NCBI RefSeq assembly: GCF_042100115.1
Contig: NC_091273.1
Coordinates: forward strand, 1,426,001-1,490,000
Reading direction: 5' to 3'
Source of the DNA: Alternaria dauci
Taxonomy: Eukaryota; Ascomycota; Dothideomycetes; Pleosporales; Pleosporaceae
DNA length: 64,000 bases
Under the pieces are notes generated by a model. It had not been told where the DNA came from, searched no databases, and saw only the letters and a program-made list of their open reading frames with translations. The translations under genes were made by a program, and so were the position numbers. Positions within the stretch are counted from its first letter, which is position 1. Every line of letters starts with the position of its first letter. This document shows, in pieces, positions 23,014 through 35,040 of this stretch.

Positions 23014-24605
23014 GGAGGTTGGCGAGGTATGATAGCATTGATATACGAGAAGGAAGGAATGCTTCCAGTTTCTGGCCCAATGATACTGCTTCTAGCGATG
23101 CGCTAGCACGATAAGGAGTGTTTGTTACTACTGCTGTTGGTGTTTTAAATTTGATAGAACCGCTCTTCGGCAGTCTTGCGTCAACGCCTATCACAGCATC
23201 AGCGCGGCGCCAAGATTGATGCGCTCTGCCTTTACCACCACGCCATGCTGTATGTCGGAATGAAGAAGCCGAACAATCTCTGCTGTATTCCAGAAGACGC
23301 AGTGCTGTGGGTCAAGATACCTAGTCTAACACGGAAGACTTGGCCTTGAAGGTCACTATCCAGGGCTTAGGATATCATCCACAATCGAAGCAGGCCAACA
23401 TTGACGTAGCTAATCCTTGGTCAGAGAAAGCCGGGATGAAGAGACTGGCTGCTGGCGTCTCGTTGTTCCGGCGACAATTGTTTGTCAATTCAACCGCTCT
23501 TGAATGTACCTCCAGATTGGAAGAAGACGCTGACAATAATGGGAAGGTCTCTGAACTGGTCCGTGGAAGGACGTCAATCTGCTTGAGGTGCACTCACGGA
23601 CCCCTTTACGGTCTCGGTAAAGGAGACAACGCGCTTCTACCGCGACGCGAGACGGGTCAAACGCATACAAGCACAAACCTCCTTGCTGAAAACTCCTACT
23701 CTGTGACTCACCGTTCAGCGTGCGGAAGAAATCGGTCCCTTTTGAGAAATTGTCGCATCCCGAACCCTACGCCTATGATTCTCGGCGCCCAACGCGCGTC
23801 GTCCATTGCGATATCCGTGCGAACTTCATTTCAAATAACGTTTTTCTTCAACTCACGTCCTCTCGACAATTTATCGAGTCAACCCTCTCCGGCGATCACT
23901 GCAGAAAGCAGTAGCATTTCCGGATTCCCATGTCCCAATGCCGGTGCAAGCGAGAGACGCTCCATGAACCCGCGGGAGCAGGGGTGAACAAGTCAACATC
24001 CCTACATGCAAAAACGTGCCGCAATCATACCAGTCGATGGCATGTTGAAAGCGTCAGCGTACCTGCCGTATGCAGACATAGCAGCGTGGTGGGCGCCTCG
24101 GAGATTTTCTTTTGTCGTGGTAGGGTATCGTGGGGGTCCACATGTAATTTGTAGGAAAATGGGGGTTGTTGGCCAATGAGGCGAGGGCAGGACCATGCAC
24201 GTGTGACGTGAGAGAGGATAGCAGCTATAGGAGGCGCCGTTGCTAATAGTTTGAAATTCGACAACGGATGCTTTGCATGGTCACTGCGCGTGTATGATTG
24301 GACCCATGATGCACATGTTGTCGGTGCTGCTTCACGTCAATGTCGCGTTTACACGGGGACCACCATTGCGGACGCTTCGGCTATAAGAGGGTTAGGCGGT
24401 ACGCAGCAACGGCAGGGGCCGTTGAGACGCCTTGGAAGGAATGACGCATGTGTGGTCTTGGTGGGAGGGTGGCAGATTGCTGGGAGAATCGAGCTTGTGC
24501 GGTATTGTGCATACCTGCGGCATGTAGTGGTATTGTCCTTGTGGCGGGTGCACAATGTATTATCCTAGTCGGCCGTTCCCCATTGTGTCGTCATCTGCTT
24601 CCCCT
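23014..24605. other. Intergenic region
   Basis: About 1.6 kb between the MFS gene and the 3' end of the GMF gene. The longer frames here lack ATG starts or motif content. Nothing is supported as a gene. Confidence 0.5.
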
Positions 24606-25229
24606 CTAGACATCCTTCAGCAGCTTCTCAATCTCTTCCAGGTCCTCCGCACTGTCAATCTCGATGATTCTGTTGACCTCGCTGGTGTTGCGCATCAGCT
24701 CCTTTGCACCGGCGTACAGCATCTTCACCTCGCTGTTGCATGTTATGGGCAGGTAGTATAGCATGACGTATGGCACCGATAACCGTCCCGAGTCCTGTCA
24801 AGTCTCAGCCTCTCTCTCCCACGGTGTATGGTCCGCATTGCGTACGAGGGTCAACGGGTAGCTCAGGAGCACAAATCGCGGGGCATGGTCGGGCAGCTCG
24901 TCGGCGAGGCTTTGGACGTCGGTGTAGACATCGTCGTCTGCCTGGCGCACTTCGAGCGTCTTCTTATCGATTTCGTCTGGCGCGCATGGGCGTCAGCGCC
25001 ATTGCATAGTGTGGGCCCGTGGCGGGCAGTGGCAGGAACGACTGCGGCAGGTATATACGAACAGATGACGGCCTGGGGATCTTTGGCGCGCGAGGTGCCT
25101 AGGCGGAACTTGCGTAGCTTGGTCTTGGTCTCGTCGGAGAAGGTGTACAGTCGTGCCTCGGAACTCTGGGCCGAGGTATTAGCGAACCCGTGGACATGAC
25201 GCGCGTAAGACGAAGACGGCACTTGCCAT
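24606..25229 (-). CDS. GMF1: Glia maturation factor family (ADF-homology) actin regulator
   Basis: GMF binds the Arp2/3 complex and promotes actin branch removal (S. pombe Gmf1, budding yeast Aim7). Exons on the minus strand are 25229-25227, 25165-25063, 24976-24846 and 24794-24606, giving 141 aa, the exact family length. Landmarks are SEARLYTFS at the N-terminus, KLRKFRLGTSRAKDPQAVI, the acidic middle, PRFVLLSYPLTL, VPYVMLYYLP and the C-terminal helix KMLYAGAKELM. Exon 1 is only the ATG codon, and the first intron begins GCAAGT instead of GT; only this arrangement puts the start codon in frame with the conserved core. Introns 2-4 in coding order are ordinary GT-AG. The gene shares a 257-base divergent promoter with the gene at 25487. 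Confidence 0.9.
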
Positions 25230-25486
25230 GATGGCGAACGATGATGGGGAGAGTCGGGTTCGCAACGGTTGTTTGACGATGCTCGGGGGAGGTGTAGGGC
25301 TGAGGGAGTCTGACGAACGGCACACGCTAGTGGGGGGGTCTGTTGGCGGGGGTTCCTGAGCTGGACGGATGGCGCTAGACAATGCACTACCGTCATGCCC
25401 ATACACCCTCAACTCTGTAGAAGCCTTTTCTTCTCATGCACCTAGCTACTCATACCCTCTTTCCCCCGAGTTTCTTCTCCTGATCC
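25230..25486. promoter_or_regulatory. Divergent promoter between GMF1 and the molybdopterin-domain gene
   Basis: The two start codons are 257 bases apart on opposite strands, so both core promoters and both 5' leaders must lie here. No specific factor site is evident to the eye. Confidence 0.7.
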
Positions 25487-26620
25487 ATGTTCGGACGACT
25501 GAATCAGGTTGCCAGACACTTGTCTCGTCCCATACCCAACTTTGCGCATCGTTCAGCGGCTTCGTTCCGTCCGTCAATAACGTCATCAGTCATGGCGTCG
25601 ACACAGCAAAAGAGTCTGATCCACACGGCGGCTTGTTTAATCATTGGCGACGAAGTGCTCGGAGGCAAGGTATTCAGGGTGCATGTAAATATTTTGGTAC
25701 TCTGGCAGCTGACGTGAAACGCAGACAGTCGATACAAACTCGGTAGACTATGCCACTTTGAAGTCGTGGTACCTTGGCTAATGTTTCACAGGCGTACTTT
25801 GCCAAATTCTGCTTCTCATTGGGCATCAACTTGCGCCGCATCGAAGTCATTGCAGACGACGAGGGCGAGATTGTAGAAGCCGTGCAACGCATGTCGAAGA
25901 ACTACGACATGGTGGTGACGAGTGGCGGCATTGGTCCTACGTGCGTGCAGCAATACTCGCTACACCACGCAGCCGCTGAGCTAACAGGCGTCCAGTCACG
26001 ACGACATTACTTACCAGTCCATAGCCAAGGCTTTTGGCCTGCCTCTGAAGTTGCACGATGCGGCGTTTGAGCGTATGAAGCGCCTCTCTAAGCCGCACAA
26101 GTCTCAGCCAAACTTTGACTGGAACGTCGAGTCTCCAGCGCTTACGGCAAAGAAGCGCATGGTTGAACTGCCTATTGATGAATCCAAGCCAGACGAAGAT
26201 CAGGTTGTTTTCGTCAGCGAGTCGCTTTGGGTTCCCGTTAGCGTCGTCAACGGTAACGTGCACATTTTGCCCGGCGTGCCTCGCCTCTTTGAAGCGATGC
26301 TGGACGGCCTCAAGCCCCGCATCCTACCTAGATTGACAGATCCCGAGGGCAAAGGCGTTCTGCGGATCCTCATCTCGACTCCGATGGCCGAAAGTGCCGT
26401 TGCTGGTTATCTCACCGAGCTGGCTGCCAAGGCGGAGCCAAAAGGGGTCAAGGTGGGAAGCTACCCACGATGGGGCAAGGACCACAACACTGTGACGCTA
26501 GTTGGACGCGATCGCGACTTCATGGAGAGCTTAGTTCCCGAGGTAGAGAAGGCTGTTCAGGGGAGGCGCGTGGCTGTAGAAGGCGAGGACGACGGAGACA
26601 CGTCTGACAAGGACTCGTAG
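25487..26620 (+). CDS. Molybdopterin-binding-domain protein (MoCF_biosynth / CinA-like)
   Basis: Exons are 25487-25669, 25725-25742, 25792-25940 and 25996-26620; all are GT-AG and in phase, giving 324 aa. The domain begins at about residue 50 with LIIGDEVLGGKTVDTNS and continues to VTSGGIGPTHDDIT at about 109-122, the two diagnostic loops of the MoaB/MogA/CinA fold. Exon 2 is a micro-exon of 18 bases that encodes exactly TVDTNS, part of the first loop. The 35 or so residues before MASTQQK are Arg/Ser-rich without acidic residues, so the first ATG may give a mitochondrial form and the ATG at 25592 a cytosolic one; this is inference. Fungal single-domain members are poorly characterised, and a nucleotide-repair or cofactor role is possible but not shown. 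Confidence 0.9.
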
Positions 26621-27963
26621 AGGGTCATGGAGAGCAGGCTGGGCATTGCAGAAGTGCAGCCGTCCGTCAGTGTATATATCGAAAGTGGAGACGCGAGAAG
26701 TGTGTGTCAGAATGGAGTGAGTGCCTGTGATGAAGATGACGACGATGATGTTGGAACAGGCGGGTATCAGCGAACTGTGCGGCAGGCTTCTACACATGTT
26801 CGAGAAGCAGCCTAGTGGCGTGCGACCGGGAGCTGGGCGCCCTCGCTGGACCCTTGATACGAGGGAGGGATAGATGGACAGCGGGCAGAGATTGTGCGGT
26901 ACAGAAGGATTTGCTTTTCCAGCTGTCAATGAAATTAGGTGTCATGATGACCATGACAAGGTCGTCGTCGTCGTCGGGGCAAGGCTCGCGTGCATGGCGA
27001 TGTGATAAGCCGCCGACCCCGCTCGTGTGAGGGACCCCAAGCAACCACGGTCGCCGTGTGTGCGTGTGCGTGTGCTCGAGGTGAAGCACCCGCATGCTCG
27101 GATAGTCACATGCACGGGAGCGGAGGCGATTGGAGTGAATGCACGAGGGCAAGCGCGGAGGCGAGCGACGGTGTTCCCGTGGGAGTGAATATATTGCTCT
27201 GCAGTTGGCCTTGGGATGGCGTGGAACTCAGTTGTGGCATGCCTGGTGCACAGTAGTGGTTCGTGCGAGGGCATCAGGTACTCCGTGCCTCGTGGCGTCG
27301 GGCGCTGGGATCGCAGGGAAGCGTCGGAGACTGGCGGCCCATGCGGTGTTTCTAGAGTGTGTCCAGTGCCGCCGCTTTGCACAGTACAGTGCGAGGGGGG
27401 GGGCATGGGATGCATGCAGGCCGGCAGGCAGAGCGGCGGCAGCAAATGGGGGAGGCGGGCTTCGACGCAGGCAAACGCCCAAGGCTATTCAGCGTGCATT
27501 GGAGCGGGCGTCGTGGTGGAGACGGGTGGCTCGCTGTGCTCCTCTTTTGGTTGGAAGGTAGGCCTATGCACGGCGACATTAGCGCCAAAGCCGCGCCCAA
27601 GCCCATGTCCTAGCCCTTCCTCCTTCAAGGCCCCAGAGCAAGCTAGAAGGTCGTTTTTGCTCTGCTCTGCTGCTCTGCACTGCTCTGCTCTGCTCTGCTC
27701 TGCTCTGTGCTCGCTCCCGTCCTTCTCTGCCACCGCGACGAGCTCTCCTGGCCCCATTTCTCTCGCTGCTGATAATACCCCCGACCCGACGGCCGTCACC
27801 GCCGCCCTTGCATCAAAACGCCTTGACAGCGCGCGTCGCATCGCCACAACACGACGGCATTTCCCTTCCCTTGATCGCCTCCCTCATCCTTGCTGGTACC
27901 TAATACACCATCCATCATCGCCTGCGACCTACACCATCGTCCGGCACCTCACTCACACTCACA
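26621..27963. other. Intergenic region and leader upstream of RAS1
   Basis: About 1.3 kb. The left part is the 3' end of the molybdopterin-domain gene. The right part is C/T-rich and includes a pentanucleotide repeat, as expected for a pyrimidine-rich fungal promoter and 5' leader. No other gene is supported. Confidence 0.5.
27659..27711. repeat. TGCTC pentanucleotide microsatellite
   Basis: Imperfect tandem CTCTG/TGCTC units lie about 250 bases before the Ras start codon, within a pyrimidine-rich stretch that is probably promoter or 5' leader. Confidence 0.8.
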
Positions 27964-28783
27964 ATGGCATCAAAGGTAGGCGCCTGTCCATCGCCCGCTC
28001 CGCCCGCGCACACCCCCCCTTGCTAACCCGCGCCAGTTTCTCCGAGAATACAAGCTCGTGGTAGTCGGCGGCGGTGGAGTCGGAAAGTCGTGTTTGACCA
28101 TCCAGCTGATCCAGAGCCACTTCGTAGACGAGTACGACCCGACCATCGAGGGTGAGCACTCCACACACACGCACCCTTTGGCGCGATAAGCACACTAACA
28201 CGCCCCCTCGCAGACTCGTACCGCAAGCAGTGTGTCATTGACGACGAGGTCGCCCTGCTCGATGTGCTCGACACCGCCGGACAGGAGGAGTACTCGGCCA
28301 TGCGCGAGCAGTACATGCGCACAGGAGAGGGCTTCCTGCTCGTCTACTCGATAACCGACAGGCAGAGCTTCGAGGAGATTATGACATTCCAGCAACAAAT
28401 CCTGAGAGTAAAGGACAAGGACTACTTCCCCATGATTGTCGTCGGCAACAAGTGCGATCTCGACGGCGAGAGGCAAGTATCGACACAAGGTGCGTTTGCC
28501 TGCTGCATCCCTTGCCCTTTCCACCTGCATATACTAACCCTGCACAGAGGGCCAGACTCTGGCGCGGAACTTTGGCTGCAAATTCATCGAGACGTCGGCC
28601 AAATCCCGCATCAACGTCGACAACGCCTTCTACGACATTGTCCGAGAAATCCGCAGATACAACAAGGAAATGTCCTCATACACAGGCGCCCCTGGCTCAA
28701 ACGGCAACGGGCCCCAGAAGACGACATTCGACACGGATGACCAGGCAGAGAAGAAGGGATGCTGTGGATGCTCAGTAATGTAA
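27964..28783 (+). CDS. RAS1: Ras GTPase
   Basis: A small membrane-anchored GTPase controlling growth and morphogenesis through cAMP and MAPK signalling in fungi. Exons are 27964-27975, 28037-28151, 28214-28489 and 28548-28783; all are GT-AG and in phase, giving 212 aa. Exon 1 codes only MASK. The P-loop GGGGVGKS is at residues 15-22, with a glycine at the position equal to human G12 (residue 17), and [11 protein letters not shown] carries the Q61 equivalent (Q66). The effector loop [14 protein letters not shown], the guanine motif NKCDL and ETSAKSR are all intact. The C-terminus is CCGCSVM: CSVM is a CaaX box for farnesylation, with neighbouring cysteines as palmitoylation candidates. It appears to be a wild-type, functional Ras. 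Confidence 0.97.
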
Positions 28784-31700
28784 GGACATGGGGAGCCGCT
28801 GTCGTCGTTGTTGCTGTCGCGCTCGCGGTCAGAGAGATACCTACACCGCTGGGTTCGGTCACCCGCCCTGGCCATTGGCGGTGCTGCTTGGTCCAGCAGA
28901 AAGAAAACACACGCGATGCTGCTGTTGCGTACTGCCAGTACACCTTCTCTTCGATACTGTCACTTTGGGCTCACATTACGGGGTAACGGATTCACGTCTG
29001 CTGGATGCGCCTCCGAACACCCTACCTCTACTCCTGGTATCGACTCCATCTTTCCTATCTGGTGGCGCTCTTCGTATTCGCCTTCATCTATCTAGACCGA
29101 TTTCTTTATGGCATTTTGATCGGTACTCTGTATTTCCTCCTGTCGGCATGCCAGAGAGAGGCACCATGCAGCACGCTTCTGGGAGTCAAAAGATTTCCTT
29201 ATTTTCTCTTTGACAGCTTTTAGGGTCGTTTAACTTTACCTACCTTCTATGAACATAATTCATCTCTACTCGCAGCCCACCTTTGTCTTTTTCCATCACA
29301 ATCGTCTTCCCTTTGCGCTGCATCCTCGACAGCCATCGGCTACCAGCGGCGTCGCAATGCCAGTGATCATCTCCTTGGAGCCATAATCGCGTGGTGTTTC
29401 GACTCGCGAGCCTTGCCCGGGCGCCGCCATTGGATGCAGATTACCACAGATAGGACGCTACCTCTGCACGGCCGTTTCAGGGAGCACATCCCGACAGAAA
29501 GAGGGGAAGTCGATCAGGAGAGAGGTAAGTCAACATCGACTCCATTAGGCCCGACTTCCAGGGAGCTATTCTCCGGACGAACACCACAGCATCCGTCGAT
29601 CGGGGTCCCTTGGGTGAAACGCTGGGTTGGGGGGCGGCAGCTTGCTAGAAACCGATGCGCCGTTCCTGCCGTATCCGCAACACGTGCGCGATGCGTTAAA
29701 TGGCGCACATCAACATGTCGCCAATCCTCAACTCTTCGGCCTGACGATCACTTCGCCTCACTCCACCTCTCTGCGGCCATTTTTGCGAAATACTTGCCGT
29801 CCCGTCCAACTGCAATCAAGTGGCGGCCCGACAGTTTGGATATTCACGAATTTCTCACACCCCCTGCCGTTTAGCCTATTTCAGCGCCATCCCGAACGGG
29901 CAGTACTATACGCCCTGCCCGCGTCGGTTCAAAGGGCAGCCTCGTTCGACCACTCTACACTAGCTCAACTGCATCTTTACATCCGCTGCTCTGCACTACC
30001 AAGCAGTCGACGCCTTTGCATGCGCCTTGGTGCGCAAGGAAAGCTGCTTATGCGGTCGCTTCGTTAACCCTGTAGTGTTGCTAACAAATGCACCAAACAT
30101 GCAGTCCACAGCCTCTACTTTGGTTTTGAGCAAATCGTTCGCTGGCCAAAAGCCATTCATGGCCAGCACACCAGGCTGTGGAGATGGATATCTGAACCCA
30201 CCCATACGCCTCGTTCCCCATCCGTGCGCAGACATAGCAGATTACCCCGATACTCTTGCAACAGCTCGCCCGACTATGCGTGAGCTGTCAGTGACTGCCT
30301 CCTTTCACGGGCATCGATGCTTGCGATTCACACCGAACTGGACCAAGCGTGCAGATTTTATGCTGGGCTTCTTCGAATTGGCTCGGTTGCGAGCCCTCTC
30401 GTACGCCACTCACCATCCTTGATCAGTATAGCAGTCAAGTCAGCCAGTAAGAATTGATGGCGAGAGAGCGCATGCAACCGCTTCCTACAGGATGAGCGAG
30501 AGAACAGCAGTCCCTTTTCATATTGAAACTCGACTTAGTCAGACTCATGTCTCTTGGGTGGCTGAGAGTGATCCAGTGTCCAACAACGTGTGCTCTTCTT
30601 TCCAAATATGCCTTCAGGTTGCCTGTTTCATAGCCCAAGACGCGAACCACCCGACTTCTTCTAGGCTTTTCTGCCGCCAGATTCTAGACTGAACTTTTCG
30701 GTTCACGCATAAGGCTATCATTCTCGGGCCGTGCCTGTACAGACGTAGCCGGATGGCACATGCCGCAGGCCACGTTCAGGCACGGTTTCGTAAGTCTGAC
30801 GTTATACGCCCTGCACCATGCCCCGTAACGAAAATTCAATCGAGCCTATTTCTGTCAACTCTTTGCAGAGCTGCAGCTGCGTCCTGCCGAGTTGCTTCGG
30901 GCCTCACTAATAACACAATAGCATGTTGGGCAGCTGTAAAAAGGTACGGGCACATTTACATTCATCACGCAGATCGGCACTCCGCGGAATGATCTGGACC
31001 CTGGCGCTAGCTGGGTAGCAGGGATAGCGCAGCAACGAAATGCAACCTCTAGTACACTGGCTTTTCACCACAACAATCAAGCGAAGACTACTGGAAAATT
31101 GAACTGGTCGAGTATGTAGATGCACCGCAGGTACCTGCAAATGTTTGCTTAACAAAACGACTCGTCTCAACAGCCGTCTTCATCGTTGCGTGACTCGACT
31201 TCCAACGCTCCTGCTCATCGCCGATCCCGTATCTGTCAGCCACCCCTGTTGGCCGACCCGATTGGGACAACGGCATACAAAGCCGTTCGCTCATGGTCTT
31301 TCGATCCATAATCGTGTCTCGAAACCAAGATGCTTTGATGCATCGCTGCTTCAGGTAATTGTGGTAGGACACTGTGGATTGTAGGTAGAATCGCGGCTTT
31401 TGAAGCCAGCCAATGGGCGGGCAAGGCGCGAAGTGGCAGTGAAGTGTAACCCGAATTAACGATGCTAGTAGATGGTGGTGGGAATACGTCGGTCGCTAGT
31501 TCTGCTGCTTGCATTGATGGGGATTAAGCTGTACTCATGGTCTCGTGAGGGTTCGACGTTACTCCTTTTGTGTCGCTGTTGAACCACTCAGGTTTGCTTG
31601 ACAGTTTCTGTCCTTCCATCGCCTACAGGCGGGTCTCACAAGGTTTGCTGAGACTCCTACGGGATTATGCAGCCCTTGACTGGATGTCTTCCTCCGCTGA

Positions 31701-33380
31701 CAATATACGGCCATGGCGCCCTTGCTCCGCACTGGTCCCCATCCTGCCTCCCCGGCAAAGTCAACCGAGCTGCAGCATCCACCTTGCCAACTATAGTCGT
31801 CACTTGTAAAGCGTTTCTCTTGGACGTCGCAGGTCAATACTGACTTTTGTCGACCCAAGGTTCGTTGCCTATCAGCATCTCAACGGTTCAATAAAGATCA
31901 ACGTCCACGGGTGCCTGTTGATCTTTGTTCTACGGCACGGCCCGAACATATTTCGAAGAGAAGATCATATAGCATCTCCAGTTGTTTTTTCTCGTGAACC
32001 TGAATATCGCAGCCGCTTGCGACAAAGCTGGAAGCGGAATCGAGAGGTAAACGAGTTTGGGTAAGCCAATAAATGGAGAAGGACCGAAAAGTGCATATTC
32101 GGTAAGTGGCCGCGCGTGAGTGAAGTATACCGATAGATAGGTAACTATGTTCCCGATTCCGCAACTTCTTGCCGTGATATGAAGGTTCCTTGTTCATGGG
32201 AGGTAGCGTGGTCCTCTCTGTCGAACGGAATGGTCCGGAAAATTAAGACGAAGACATGAGATACTGGTACTGCAGATATATGGCTGGACTGACAATCAAC
32301 TAATGCAACTGCAGCTGTGCAGCAGCAAATAATGTCACTCGAAGATATTTCACAAGCGAATCACGGAGTGCAGCTCTAGTGAGAAGATTTCGATAATAAA
32401 GTCAACTGCGAAGAAAACGACCCATCTCATCAAAAGTTGTAAATTTCTGCTAGCAGATCGAGTATGGCATCGAGGTGGCGCAACCTTCACACTGCGTCCA
32501 CCGCGTGTATAGCTCAACAACCAGTCTGCAAAGAATATGAATCTCAACACAGTGTAGACGTTCACTGGAGTGAGGGACCTTCAAAGCAAGGAACTATTCC
32601 TAGTCTGGTCGCGGTCTTCGCATGTATCTCTTCTTTAGAATTTCGGATTTGAAGTGACCTTGCTCAGTCCCATGTTTTCTCAAGGACCTCCGCATCAGAT
32701 CGAGAGACGTTTACTATACACACACCTTATCACTGCCCTTCGCTACATGGAAACGATAGCAAAGATCACTATTGCGTAATCTGCCAAGGAATGCGGCATG
32801 GATGCGGAGATGTTTCTACATCGGATCCGCACCACCGTACGGCTCGGTGTCTGATTATTATTCGAACAGCTTTCGAGGTGTGTACATGTGGACAAAAACT
32901 GTTCATATCGATGCAACGTATGCGCTGGTTTATCGTCTGTGGTCGGAAGACATTGTGTCTGTTTATCGTCTATCACACTTGAAGCCCCAGTCGTACCATT
33001 CGAGCTTGAAGACCCCACAACAAAATGGGCTGGAAATGTTAGCCGATTTAGATTAATAAATGATCTCAGCATCCGAGGCATTGCGAAAGTGATCACGTGG
33101 TTGGGCTATAGTGCCAAGCCCACAGTCTTACTGATTCTGCTATTCTGGCATCCGCTAGTCCGTAATTCCTTGGCCTCCAGAACAACGCCTTGTATCCCTG
33201 AGCGGGGGATAGGCATGGAGGTATGATATAGAACGCCGGCGGTCGCCATCCAAGACCCCAAAGCTTCTACATGTAGTGATAGTTCGTCCCTGCCCAGTTT
33301 AGCAGTACCACTTTTAACACAACTGCTCTTCTCCAAACACGTGTACTTCGTGATATTTTCCTTAATTTTGCCTTGACGCC
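28784..33380. other. Long region without a recognisable gene
   Basis: About 4.6 kb between RAS1 and the GATA factor gene. Base composition is balanced and there is no RIP signature. Reading frames are short, overlap in several phases and show no motif I know. I also found no tRNA-like T-arm. It could hold a non-coding RNA, a heavily spliced or fast-evolving gene, or nothing. Confidence 0.5.
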
Positions 33381-35040
33381 TCAATCATTTTCCAATTCAT
33401 CTAGTTCTTTCTGCCTTCTCGCCAATTCTTGCCTCATGGCTTCTGCCTCTTTCCTTAGTCTCTCCCTCCTAGCTGCCTTCTCTTCTTGCGACATTCCTGG
33501 ATTCGGTGATGTGCCGGCACTCGGGCGTAGAGGCACGGAAAGTGTAGGGTCGATTTTTGCGTCCGCATCAGCTTGAGATGGGTTCAGTATCGAAGAAATT
33601 GCGTTTGGACGGTGGGGCATCGGGTTTGCAGTTTCTTCTGGGTCCATGGTGGCACTGCGGCTGCGTTTCCGGGGTGATGGCGCATTGGGTTGCATGTTGG
33701 GTACAAGGGTCACAGGATTAGAGGTGACTGATGCGTTACCGTAATAGTGAGTAAAGTCGACAGCGATAGGTCCTCTAGGAGGTTCGGGTGTGTAGTCTTC
33801 CCTAGACTCGATTGCCATGGACGGGTCTGGAGAAACAGAATGCTCGAATGCGGGGGTTTGGGACGGGCGCTGTGGTGGAGAGTAATCGGCCACCGACGGT
33901 GTGGCTTGAGAGCTAGTATCGCCGGCTGGGACGACTCGTTTCCGACGCTTAATTTCTTGCTTCTTCATCGCGACGGGACGATGTGTTCCATGGAGCTTGT
34001 AGTAAAGTCCTTCAACCTGGAGTTAGCTATCGCGGCTCAGTTGAAGAGTAGCCCCACGAATGTAAACTCACCACAAGCGTTACATATTATATGGCCAGCA
34101 TCATCCCGTCTCCATAGTGGTGTGATTGTAGTTGCGCAATTTTGGCACGCAGGGATAGCACTGGTAGAACCTGCTGCCGCTGCACTGGACGTAGCATCTG
34201 CACTATTCGTACCGTCGCTCGAAGTTGCATTTGCCTGAGCCAACGCAAACTTCGCCGTCTTCGATACGCGGTTGTTGAACGCTGGACAGCCACTGCAGCC
34301 CTGCTGACCACCCGTACCATTACATCGACCCCCACCAGGACATGTACCTGCGGTCATCTGGTCCGCAGCAACATAAGTTGCTACTCGGGGCGAAGCCGCA
34401 AGGTTTCCGGGGGACGTCCCGTTGCCGTCACCTGGGCCCGGCGTTGGACTTTGGTGCACGGGCATAATCGGTTGAGTCTGAGTGTTCCGTTTCAGGTTCA
34501 CTGGACGAGATTGATTCCGCGCCTTCATGTACAAACCGCATGCGTTGCACACAGTTTCCCCAGCTGGGGATCGGCGCCAAAGCGGCGTTTGTGTCGTTTT
34601 GCAGTTGCTTCGGTCCGTTAGCGTCTTGCCTGCGGATCTGGTTTCAACTGCAATCAAGGGACTGGTGGCAAGCACACGGTAAAATCGCAGACAACGTACC
34701 TACAGACTTGTCCGGTGACAGGCGCGTTGGATGCATCGTAGTTCATGTTCGGCAGCTGTAGCGACGCTGAAGTTGCCGGTGTCGTCGGCTCCTCTGAGAT
34801 GGGCACCGCATCCTCGAGCGAGTGGTATATCTCGGATCTTTCGTCTCCCTGGCTCTGAATCTGTTGCTGTTCCTGAGATGGATCTTCTGTCCTCGGCCTG
34901 TGGTGCTCATGGGCCTGGTTGAGTAACCGTAGACTCTCAGCCATCTCCAGCTCGTCTCTGCTCGTTTCTCGTGATAAATGATGCGGATGTGTCGGGGTTG
35001 GGGCCAAAGACGTGCCTCCGCTCCCTGGAGGATGTGCCAT
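33381..35040 (-). CDS. sreA: SreA-type GATA factor, iron-responsive repressor of siderophore and iron uptake genes
   Basis: Exons on the minus strand are 35040-34700, 34607-34072 and 34009-33381, with GT-AG junctions and CTAAC branch sites, giving 501 aa. Two GATA fingers are present: finger 1 at C113-x2-C116-x17-C134-x2-C137 ([10 protein letters not shown]) and finger 2 at C268-x2-C271-x17-C289-x2-C292 ([10 protein letters not shown]). Between them lies the cysteine-rich iron-sensing region with C203, C209, C218 and C221 ([12 protein letters not shown], then CSGC). This finger-Cys region-finger layout defines the SREA/SRE/Urbs1/Fep1 family, which represses iron acquisition when iron is ample. 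A coiled coil closes the protein (about 466-501), as in other members. Introns split both finger regions. No siderophore biosynthesis gene is seen nearby. Confidence 0.95.

Noticed and set aside
23340..23987. Frame of about 215 codons downstream of the MFS gene
   Set aside because: The nominal start is not an ATG, the product has no motif, and overlapping frames on the other strand are equally long.
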